The translations under genes and the position numbers were made by a program. This document shows positions 6,474 through 11,874 of a stretch of 11,874 bases of DNA, piece after piece. Under the pieces are notes generated by a model, which saw nothing but the letters and a program-made list of their open reading frames with translations, had not been told where the DNA came from and did not search any database. The stretch covers positions 1-11,874 of the forward strand of contig CALFNW010000014.1 of assembly GCA_937902275.1 (NCBI GenBank), given 5' to 3'. Each line of letters begins with the position of its first letter. Positions within the stretch are counted from its first letter, which is position 1. This DNA comes from UBA4717 sp002404395 (GTDB lineage: Bacteria > Bacillota > Clostridia > Oscillospirales > CAG-272).

Positions 6474-7226
6474 TCAGACAGTGCCGGAGGCAGGGTCATC
6501 GGTGGTGTTGTCAGCATTGCCGGTGCTGTCGGTAACGGCACCCGAGGCAGTACCGGTATTGCCGGTGGCGTTCGCAGCGGTGTTCGCATCGGGAGTCGGC
6601 GCGGGAGTTGGCGCGGGAGTCGGTGCAGGAGTAGGCGCGGGAGTCGGCGCGGGAGTCGGCGCGGGAGTCGGCGCGGGAGTCGGCGCGGTGTTCGCAGCTG
6701 CTGCGGCTTTTTTGGCGGTGAAGTAATTTGCGGCGGCAAAGCAAAGATCGATGCAGTATATAAAGCCGCATATCGCGGAGATGACCGCGCGTTCCTTGGA
6801 GATAGTGCCGTTCCTGTATTCGCGTAAGCTGCAGCCGACAGATATGATGCCCGTGGAAACTATTGTCATAAAATCAACGATCAGCGCCAGAAGCATGAAC
6901 GGCACTCCCCAGACGCTCATGAGCATTCCGAATATGAACAGTATAAAGTTAAACACGTATAACGGAATATGTACAAGCTTGACCTTAAGGTTGAGCTTTG
7001 CGGCGTAAATACTGCTTGCTTCGGCATTGTTTGCCGTTTTGAACGCGGAGATGGCTGCGGCGGCGTAGCCGAAAAACGCCAAGAGCAGACACACGATCAG
7101 CATAATTCCCGCAGCTATAAGAACATTGAGCCAATTTGATGCCATTCCGACAACTACAGTTATAGTTGCAATTACAAACGAATAGGGGTAGAGCATTACG
7201 GGCAAAGCCCAGCGGGTAGTTTTCAT
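6474..7226 (-). CDS. five-helix membrane protein with Pro-Thr-Pro-Ala repeat tail, unknown function
   Basis: A 250-aa integral membrane protein that I cannot assign to a named family. Five hydrophobic helices are visible at about residues 10-29, 34-57, 86-105, 107-131 and 147-169. A short K-K-A-A-A-A-A linker is followed by eight Pro-Thr-Pro-Ala units (about 181-212, the last one P-T-P-D), then a Thr/Asn/Ala/Gly-rich acidic tail to 250. Such Pro-Thr tails in Gram-positive envelope proteins usually act as extended linkers and are often glycosylated; which side of the membrane it lies on is unclear. The ATG at 7226 has AAGGA about 4 nt upstream. The gene has a strong promoter at 7307-7335 with a perfect palindrome on the start site, so it is probably repressor-controlled and monocistronic. 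Confidence 0.75.
   Translation of the reverse strand: MKTTRWALPVMLYPYSFVIATITVVVGMASNWLNVLIAAGIMLIVCLLLAFFGYAAAAISAFKTANNAEASSIYAAKLNLKVKLVHIPLYVFNFILFIFGMLMSVWGVPFMLLALIVDFMTIVSTGIISVGCSLREYRNGTISKERAVISAICGFIYCIDLCFAAANYFTAKKAAAAANTAPTPAPTPAPTPAPTPAPTPAPTPAPTPAPTPDANTAANATGNTGTASGAVTDSTGNADNTTDDPASGTV
6591..6686. repeat. 12-bp in-frame minisatellite, eight copies
   Basis: Eight tandem copies of a 12-bp unit (plus strand GGGAGTCGGCGC; units 2, 3 and 4 diverge by one to two bases) encode the Pro-Thr-Pro-Ala tract on the minus strand. Five units, 1 and 5-8, are identical, which suggests recent expansion. The unit length keeps the frame, so copy-number change would lengthen or shorten the tail without breaking the gene. 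Confidence 0.95.
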
Positions 7227-7238
7227 AGTGTCCTTAAT

Positions 7239-7253
7239 GTCGGCGAAGCCGAC
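7239..7253 (-). other. small hairpin just upstream of the membrane-protein start
   Basis: On the minus strand GTCGGC (7253-7248) pairs perfectly with GCCGAC (7244-7239) around TTC. It ends only a few bases before the AAGGA ribosome binding site at 7235-7231, so it could affect translation or simply stabilise the 5' end. Confidence 0.35.
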
Positions 7254-7284
7254 CCGTAAAATATGCCGTGAGGCGATCCGATCC

Positions 7285-7300
7285 GTAACCGTACGGTTAC
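7285..7300. promoter_or_regulatory. perfect 16-bp palindromic operator on the transcription start
   Basis: GTAACCGTACGGTTAC is its own reverse complement. It lies 6 bp past the -10 box of the minus-strand promoter at 7307-7335, so the predicted +1 falls inside or at its edge. Position and symmetry are what a dimeric repressor site would show; the repressor is not identifiable and no regulator gene is in the window. Confidence 0.7.
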
Positions 7301-7306
7301 AAATAT

Positions 7307-7335
7307 ATTATATCGAAGTATCGCGGAAAAGTCAA
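7307..7335 (-). promoter_or_regulatory. promoter of the five-helix membrane protein
   Basis: On the minus strand TTGACT (7335-7330) and TATAAT (7312-7307) are separated by 17 bp. The leader to the ATG at 7226 is about 75 nt and contains the palindrome at 7285-7300 and a small hairpin at 7239-7253. Confidence 0.8.
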
Positions 7336-7416
7336 GCCGTTCCGTTAGATTTGGCGCGGCTGATTTATTCGGGTCGGCGGAGCAGTTCTGTTTTTAACAA
7401 AATTTTCGGTCTGATA

Positions 7417-10400
7417 TTATTTGCCTGCGGTCTCTGCTTTGTTCATATGCGTGAGCAAGCGGAGTATCACAGTCGCCGCCTCGGCGCGCGTGACATTGTT
7501 TTTCGGCTTGAGCGTGTTGTCCGAGTAGCCGGTAATGATGCCGGCGTTCAGCGTGCGGTTGACGTTTTCAAGCGCCCACGCGGCAATGTCGGCTTTGTCA
7601 TCAAAGGATCCTGACGGACCTTCGGCTTCTGCGGGACCTTCGGTTTCTGCGGGAGCTTCGGCTTCTGTGGAGCCTTCGGTTTCCGAGGCGCTTTCGGCTC
7701 CGGCGGGCATGGTGGGTATAGCTGCTTCGACGTTTTCGGCTTCTTCGCTTGCCGCGAGCAGATTACCCACGACCTGCATTATCTCCTGACGCGTGATCTT
7801 GCCCTGTGCGTCGAAGTTCAGCACGTCATCGCTTATGCGTTTGCCGTTCATCAGTTTTTGCTCGGCGACCGCGCCGATGTACGGGCGCGCCCATTCGGGG
7901 ATGGAATCCGAGTCGGAAAAGCCGTTTGCCGCGTCGGCATTCGGCTCAAGTGCGAGCGCGCGGCAGATCATGACTGCGAACTCGGCGCGCGACAGCGAGC
8001 GTTCGGGCGCAAAACGGACGCGTCCGTTATATTCCTCGCCGCCGACGATACCGAGTCGGCAGAGCGCGTTGATGTTTGCGCGCGCCCAATGCCCGTAGGT
8101 GTCGTAGAACAGGGTCTCGGTGTCGTTATATGAGATAAACACCGGTCCGACCTTGATCTCTGCGGCGGTCTCGGTCCCGGCGGTCCCGGCTTCGGAAGTT
8201 TCAGCGGCAGTATCGTCCTTTGCGGCCTCGTCAAGTTTAACGGCGGCGGTCAGGCTGCCCGAGACGCCGTCGGTCGCGGCGCGGTAGTGATACAAGCCCG
8301 TGTCCGGCTCGTTTGCGCACAACAGGTAGGGAAGCTTTACAAGCTCGCCGCGCTCGTTCGTATACTCGGCAGAAAGCGCAAGCCCGTCGGAGTCGGCATA
8401 AAGGTCAAGGCTCATCGAAGCGTCGAGCGGATAGTCGGAGTAAAGGCTGCCCGAGGGATCGTCGGGCGACAGGGCCGCACTGCCGATCGGAAGGCTGTCA
8501 AGATTATAGATTATCAGCGTTTTCGAGACGGTGAAACCGTCGAGCGAGATATAGAGGTAAGCGGCTCCCGACGCGCCCTCGTAGGGCAGGAAGCTGCCGT
8601 CGCGGCGGATCCTGCCGAGCGAGCAGGAGGCGAAGTCGTCGCTCTCACCGCTGCTGCCGTCGGTCGGCTCGCCGGGGGTCTTGATGTACTCATCCACCAA
8701 TTTGTATTCGACAAGGGCGGGGTTTGAGGCGATCGGTCGGTTGCCGTAATATGCGTCAAAGGAAATGTCAAAGCCGTCGTCATCGGAGATCACCGCGCCC
8801 GAAAGCTTCACTTCCACGCTGTCGGGCATCCCGACTATAAAGAGGTTCACCTTTCCGTAAAGCGTTTCGCCGTCAAGTTCGGCGGAGAGCACGAGCGGTA
8901 CCTCGCCCATGACGCTGCCCGCGGTAAAACGCGTGCCGTCCTCGGAAAATCCGCCGAGTTTTTCGATATCGGGATCACTGAAACAGGCAAGGCGGGAGCG
9001 GTCGGGCGAAAGCGTGATCACGGCGCCCTCGGGCAGGCTTGCACATTCGTTTAAGTATCGGTCAACGACCTTTACCTTATCGAAGCTTATGCTTTCGCCG
9101 GGCGTGATTATCGGGTTCTCGTCCTCCGGCATAAGCAATGCGGGGATACCCTCTCCCGAGGTGTCCGCGACAAACAGAAGCGCGTTTGAGATACTGCGTT
9201 CACTGCCGCCCGAGGGTGAGCTTGCGACGGTGATGCCGCCGTCGTTTATGATCGCGGTGGTAGAGCCGCCGCCGTCGAGATTCATGGCATAGACGCAGCC
9301 GAAAGAGAGCAGGGTCTCGGCAAGGCTCACCATTCGCATACCGTAGGACTCGGACTGTCTGCCGTCGACCGCGAAAGCGATCACCGTGCCGTCAGCGCGC
9401 ACACCGAGCGCGGTGCGCGGATTTGCAGTTTTTTCGTGCGCTTCGTCAAAACATTCTTTTATTATCTTGCCGTCGCGGATAAAGACGTCGCTGCCGCCGA
9501 TGACCGTTTCGGCAGCTTCCCAGCCCTCAGCCGAGCGCGCTTCGATCGAGATACGGTCGCCGACGCTTACGTTTTGGTAGCTTGAATAATAAGCGCTCGT
9601 TTCGTTTATCGAGATCACAAGCTCGCCCTTGCCGATCGGCGTGTCGGTCGCGTGCCTGTGTACCGCGCTGACACTGCCCTCAAGGGTCGTGCCGAGCTTG
9701 AGATAAGCTTCGGGGTCGTCGGGAGTTATGACGATCTCAAGCGACGGAGAGCTTGAGCGTGTGGAGGCGGCAAAATTATCGTCGAGCATATAGCCGCCCC
9801 AGATCGTCGGATATTTGTTGAAATAGGAGATCGGCAGTTCCTCGGTCACTGTTTCGGTATCCGCGTCCGTATCGTTCGCTGTATCGGTATCGTCCGCGTC
9901 GTCCGCCGGTGCGGTACCGTCCTGAGCTTCGCCTTCAGGGTCGGCGGGATCGGGCGTGTCCGATGTTTCCGCAGTCTCTGCAGTCTCTGTAGTTTCTGTA
10001 GTCTCTGTGGTTTCCGTGGTCTCCGTGGTTTCCGTGGTCTCCGTGGTCTCCGCAGTTCCCGCGTCCTCTTTGTCCGCGCTTTCGGCGGTCGGGGTGCTTT
10101 CAGACCCGCTTTCGCCGTCGGTTCTGCCGTCGTCGGGGAGCTCAGGTTCGCTTGCCGGCGTGTATGTATGCAGGATACGGAAATAGATCCCGGGTGAGCC
10201 GAAGAGCGTTTTGCCGTCGGCGGTGAAGCCGACCGCTCCGTTTTTATCGTCGTTTGAGATCAGTCTGCCGTCTTTGACCGCCGCGCCCATCGGCACTCCG
10301 GTCTGGAAGCTGAAGAAATCGCCGTTCACTCCGCCGAGCACCGTTCGGTTCGAGCCTGCGGCTTCGTCGGCGGCAAGCGTGCTGAGCTTCTTGGTGCCGA

Positions 10401-10653
10401 CGACGGTATCGCCGAAAGCCAGCGTCGGCAGGCATCCCGAGTTCGGCGTGTATTCAAAGACATACGCGCGCTCGTTGAGCGAATCGGTGATGCCGCGGTA
10501 CTCGGAATAGATAAGTCCGCCGTTTAACCGGCGGCTCCCGACGTAGTACACGTCGCCGAGCACTCCGCGGTAGAGCGCGCTCGTCGGGAACGCGCCCGCT
10601 AATATAATAAACGCCGACACCGCGGCGCAGATCCTTTTGGTAAACCTTTTCAT
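7417..10653 (-). CDS. secreted SLH-anchored phosphodiester glycosidase (NAGPA/DUF2233 family)
   Basis: A 1078-aa exported protein starting at the ATG 10653 (A-rich G-G-A site upstream); a longer frame back to a TTG at 10737 would bury the signal peptide. Residues 1-26 are a signal peptide ending T-S-A. The NAGPA-type domain shows G-G-V-N-G-D-F-F-S (about 112-120), L-G-V-R-A-D-G-T-V (about 413-421) and N-L-D-G-G-G-S-T-T (about 457-465). Family members cleave sugar-phosphodiester bonds; the human one uncovers mannose-6-phosphate. Here the target may be a wall polymer or exopolysaccharide (inference). An acidic Thr/Glu/Asp-rich insert of about 100 residues (170-290) interrupts the domain. A long beta-rich middle region of unclear fold follows, then three SLH repeats (about 851-905, 911-966 and 1018-1071), with a Glu/Ala/Pro linker between the second and third. 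No clear terminator follows the stop, so readthrough into the membrane-protein gene is possible. Confidence 0.88.
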   Translation of the reverse strand: MKRFTKRICAAVSAFIILAGAFPTSALYRGVLGDVYYVGSRRLNGGLIYSEYRGITDSLNERAYVFEYTPNSGCLPTLAFGDTVVGTKKLSTLAADEAAGSNRTVLGGVNGDFFSFQTGVPMGAAVKDGRLISNDDKNGAVGFTADGKTLFGSPGIYFRILHTYTPASEPELPDDGRTDGESGSESTPTAESADKEDAGTAETTETTETTETTETTETTETTETAETAETSDTPDPADPEGEAQDGTAPADDADDTDTANDTDADTETVTEELPISYFNKYPTIWGGYMLDDNFAASTRSSSPSLEIVITPDDPEAYLKLGTTLEGSVSAVHRHATDTPIGKGELVISINETSAYYSSYQNVSVGDRISIEARSAEGWEAAETVIGGSDVFIRDGKIIKECFDEAHEKTANPRTALGVRADGTVIAFAVDGRQSESYGMRMVSLAETLLSFGCVYAMNLDGGGSTTAIINDGGITVASSPSGGSERSISNALLFVADTSGEGIPALLMPEDENPIITPGESISFDKVKVVDRYLNECASLPEGAVITLSPDRSRLACFSDPDIEKLGGFSEDGTRFTAGSVMGEVPLVLSAELDGETLYGKVNLFIVGMPDSVEVKLSGAVISDDDGFDISFDAYYGNRPIASNPALVEYKLVDEYIKTPGEPTDGSSGESDDFASCSLGRIRRDGSFLPYEGASGAAYLYISLDGFTVSKTLIIYNLDSLPIGSAALSPDDPSGSLYSDYPLDASMSLDLYADSDGLALSAEYTNERGELVKLPYLLCANEPDTGLYHYRAATDGVSGSLTAAVKLDEAAKDDTAAETSEAGTAGTETAAEIKVGPVFISYNDTETLFYDTYGHWARANINALCRLGIVGGEEYNGRVRFAPERSLSRAEFAVMICRALALEPNADAANGFSDSDSIPEWARPYIGAVAEQKLMNGKRISDDVLNFDAQGKITRQEIMQVVGNLLAASEEAENVEAAIPTMPAGAESASETEGSTEAEAPAETEGPAEAEGPSGSFDDKADIAAWALENVNRTLNAGIITGYSDNTLKPKNNVTRAEAATVILRLLTHMNKAETAGK
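7616..7687. repeat. 18-bp in-frame minisatellite, four copies
   Basis: Four tandem 18-bp units (7616-7633, 7634-7651, 7652-7669, 7670-7687) share the core CTTCGG.TTC. On the minus strand they encode hexapeptides of the G-P-A-E-A-E type, which form a flexible acidic linker between the second and third SLH repeats of the phosphodiester glycosidase. Confidence 0.85.
9965..10054. repeat. 9-bp in-frame minisatellite, ten copies
   Basis: Ten tandem 9-bp units (plus strand GTYTCYGTR-like; the outer ones end GCA) encode Thr-Glu-Thr repeats at about residues 200-230 of the phosphodiester glycosidase. Neighbouring units alternate C and T at the third base in places, hinting at duplication of an 18-bp pair. 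The tract lies inside the acidic insert of the catalytic domain. Confidence 0.92.
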
Positions 10654-10735
10654 ATGTACGACCGATCCTTTCCAAACAGCGTGCCAAAAGCGAAAAAGCG
10701 CTCCGCACTCGGCAATACCTTTAATTTTACAATGC

Positions 10736-10754
10736 AATTGTGTCGAAATTGTGT
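10736..10754. repeat. 11-bp-spaced direct repeat upstream of the glycosidase gene
   Basis: AATTGTGT occurs at 10736-10743 and again at 10747-10754, one helical turn apart, in the AT-rich region about 85-100 bp upstream of the ATG. No well-spaced sigma-A promoter was found here; the best boxes (TTTACA, then TAAAAT) have a spacer that is too long. The repeats could be an activator site or chance. Confidence 0.3.
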
Positions 10755-10780
10755 AAAACGGCGCAGGAAATATTAACCTT

Positions 10781-10815
10781 TAAAAAGCAAAAACGGAAGG
10801 AACTCGTCCTTCCGT
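10781..10815 (-). terminator. rho-independent terminator of the yceD-rpmF transcript
   Basis: On the minus strand a perfect 9-bp stem (10815-10807 with 10801-10793) and a 5-nt loop are followed by a T-rich tract (10792-10781). It lies 10 nt past the rpmF stop and separates the ribosomal locus from the glycosidase gene. Confidence 0.92.
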
Positions 10816-10825
10816 CATAAAACGC

Positions 10826-11008
10826 TTACGCTTCTTTCTTGATAACTTCCTCGCCCTTGTAGAATCCGCAAGCCTTGCAGACTCTGTGAGCAAGATTGTA
10901 TTCGCCGCACTTCGGGCATTTTGTCATGCCGGGAATCGGCAGCTTCCAGACGTTGGAACGTCTTTTATCGCGTCTTGCCTTAGATACTTTTTTCTTCGGT
11001 ACTGCCAT
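10826..11008 (-). CDS. rpmF: 50S ribosomal protein L32, zinc-ribbon type
   Basis: A 60-aa protein of the large ribosomal subunit. The N-terminus M-A-V-P-K-K-K-V-S-K-A-R-R-D-K-R-R is typical of bacterial L32. Four cysteines (31, 34, 44, 47; C-P-K-C and C-K-A-C) form the zinc-binding C+ version rather than the zinc-free paralogue. The ATG at 11008 follows a near-perfect AGGGAGG site (11018-11024) with a 9-nt gap. It lies downstream of the DUF177 gene, the usual bacterial order, but the customary next gene plsX is absent and a terminator follows instead. It also has its own promoter at 11050-11078. Confidence 0.98.
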   Translation of the reverse strand: MAVPKKKVSKARRDKRRSNVWKLPIPGMTKCPKCGEYNLAHRVCKACGFYKGEEVIKKEA

Positions 11009-11049
11009 TTAGAGACACCTCCCTTACCGTATTACACATACCGCAAGCT

Positions 11050-11107
11050 ATTATACTACGAAATTTCCTTTTTTGCAATAGTTTTTGCAAATTTTTTTAC
11101 TTTTTTT
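11050..11107 (-). promoter_or_regulatory. internal rpmF promoter with A-tract upstream element
   Basis: On the minus strand TTGCAA (11078-11073) and TATAAT (11055-11050) are separated by 17 bp. Upstream of the -35 box, 11107-11079 is almost all A/T with repeated TTGCAAA-type A-tracts, as in an UP element that binds the RNA polymerase alpha subunit. This would let L32 be made independently of, and more strongly than, the DUF177 gene. Confidence 0.65.
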
Positions 11108-11120
11108 GCAAATCCTTGTT

Positions 11121-11639
11121 TCAGCCGTCGTTTTTATCATTTTCAAAGAACTTCAAAAGGGGAGCGAGACGGGGGTCGATCTCTTTTTTCTGACAGCCGC
11201 AGCTTTCAAAATTGAGGTTTGCTCCGCATTTCGGGCAAAGCCCCCTGCAGTCCTCGCGGCAGAGCTGACGGGTGGGGAAGTTTAATATTACTTCCTCAAG
11301 CAGGGCTTCGTCAACGTCGAGCATACCGTCTTTCAGCTCAAGGTAGTCGTCGCTCGTGCGGTCCTGAAGCTCGCCCTCGCGGCAGACCGTCTTTTCAAAA
11401 TCTACGGCGAGCGTGCAGGAAACAGGCTCCAGACAGCGCGCGCACCGCGTGCCGTAATCGAGCGTGCAGGCAAGCTTCAGGCACATATAGCCTGCGTTGT
11501 CGGTGAGCCTGCCGTCTACGCGCACGTCTCCCGAATAGGTCACGTCGTCAAATTCGGGCAGCTCGCTCTGAGGCAGGGTGTAGGATATCGGTATCGACGA
11601 TACCTCGCCTGCGAGGATACTTCTTACATCAATCTTCAT
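11121..11639 (-). CDS. DUF177 (YceD) family protein, ribosome-related
   Basis: A 172-aa cytoplasmic protein of the DUF177/YceD family, encoded next to rpmF in most bacteria and linked by genetics in plants and bacteria to 23S rRNA metabolism. The signature C-x-R-C-L-E-P is at residues 66-72. The C-terminal metal-ribbon motif has C127, C131, C135, C138, C147 and C149, followed by I-D-P-R-L-A (154-159). The ATG at 11639 is preferred because GGAG lies 5 nt upstream; an in-frame start at 11675 would add 12 residues without a site or similarity. A strong promoter at 11698-11726 drives it, and transcription probably continues into rpmF 112 nt downstream. The E. coli relative is yceD and the B. subtilis one ylbN. 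Confidence 0.93.
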   Translation of the reverse strand: MKIDVRSILAGEVSSIPISYTLPQSELPEFDDVTYSGDVRVDGRLTDNAGYMCLKLACTLDYGTRCARCLEPVSCTLAVDFEKTVCREGELQDRTSDDYLELKDGMLDVDEALLEEVILNFPTRQLCREDCRGLCPKCGANLNFESCGCQKKEIDPRLAPLLKFFENDKNDG

Positions 11640-11697
11640 ATTATCTCCATGGCGCGCGGCGCGGCTCAAGATCAAAGTGCAAAATCAATACTTACTT

Positions 11698-11726
11698 ATT
11701 ATATCCGAAATCCGCGTCGGTGTCAA
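11698..11726 (-). promoter_or_regulatory. consensus promoter of the yceD-rpmF operon
   Basis: On the minus strand TTGACA (11726-11721) and TATAAT (11703-11698), both perfect consensus, are separated by 17 bp. Transcription would begin near 11691, giving a leader of about 52 nt. Confidence 0.9.
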
Positions 11727-11748
11727 GTCCGAAAAAGCGGTGAAGCGC

Positions 11749-11777
11749 TTGAAATCCTTGCCGCGGTGTGGTATAAT
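11749..11777 (+). promoter_or_regulatory. extended -10 promoter of the right-edge gene
   Basis: TTGAAA (11749-11754) and TATAAT (11772-11777) are separated by 17 bp, with an extended -10 TG at 11769-11770. It is back to back with the yceD promoter; their -35 boxes are only 22 bp apart. Confidence 0.8.
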
Positions 11778-11818
11778 TTTCTCAAAAAGCAAGAACACGT
11801 ATCTGCGCGGGGGACATT

Positions 11819-11874
11819 ATGGAAAATAAATATTTTGAATTACTCAAAAGCTGGTGCGACCGGCTTATATCGCT
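11819..11874 (+). CDS. 5' end of an unidentified gene, cut by the window edge
   Basis: An ATG at 11819 follows GGGGGA with a 4-nt gap and a strong promoter at 11749-11777. Eighteen codons are visible, beginning M-E-N-K-Y-F-E-L-L-K-S-W-C-D-R-L, then the window ends. There is no signal peptide. Too little is present to name the product. Confidence 0.7.
   Translation, partial: MENKYFELLKSWCDRLIS

Noticed and set aside
6591..6686. Possible CRISPR-like array
   Set aside because: The units are 12 bp and contiguous with no spacers, and they translate into a regular peptide repeat; no cas genes are present.
6397..6726. Plus-strand frame encoding Gly-Ala-Val repeats opposite the Pro-Thr-Pro-Ala tract
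   Set aside because: It is the antisense of the 12-bp minisatellite; the minus strand has the promoter, ribosome binding site and membrane helices.
10654..10737. Upstream extension of the glycosidase gene to a TTG at 10737
   Set aside because: It would add 28 residues before a clear signal peptide and has no ribosome binding site; the ATG at 10653 gives a normal secreted-protein start.

Overview
The window looks like chromosome from an uncultured, probably gut-associated, Gram-positive Clostridia (Firmicutes). The grounds are S-layer homology (SLH) surface proteins, a zinc-ribbon L32, a DUF3793 protein beside a short clostridial flavodoxin, G-rich Shine-Dalgarno sites and textbook sigma-A promoters, almost all with 17-bp spacers. 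Base composition is moderately GC-rich in genes and AT-rich at promoters. No rRNA, tRNA, insertion sequence, prophage gene or CRISPR array is visible.

Layout, left to right. 1-432 has no supported gene. It carries a strong leftward promoter whose transcript leaves the window, and two tandem rightward promoters for a PHP-domain phosphoesterase (433-1179). A structured stretch and a perfect 15-bp-stem terminator follow. The next unit is a 1172-aa secreted SLH protein with two tandem N-terminal modules and a C-terminal parallel beta-helix (1492-5010), closed by its own terminator. A DUF3793 gene (5279-5836) and a flavodoxin gene (5869-6291) form a two-gene operon with a strong promoter and a leader containing a perfect 34-bp palindrome. 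A large hairpin that can terminate in both directions separates it from a convergent minus-strand block.

Minus-strand block. 7226-6474 encodes a five-helix membrane protein with a (Pro-Thr-Pro-Ala)n tail, and a 16-bp perfect palindrome sits on its predicted transcription start. 10653-7417 encodes a 1078-aa secreted phosphodiester glycosidase (NAGPA family) with SLH repeats. 11639-10826 holds the housekeeping pair DUF177/YceD and rpmF (L32). At the right edge a divergent promoter drives a gene cut off by the window end.

Together: two large cell-wall-anchored proteins that probably act on extracellular glycans, one likely iron-sparing redox operon, one membrane protein of unknown role under probable repressor control, and a core translation locus. 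Three in-frame minisatellites (12-, 9- and 18-bp units) lie in the envelope genes. The best candidates for something undescribed are the DUF3793-flavodoxin regulatory leader and the two operator-like palindromes.
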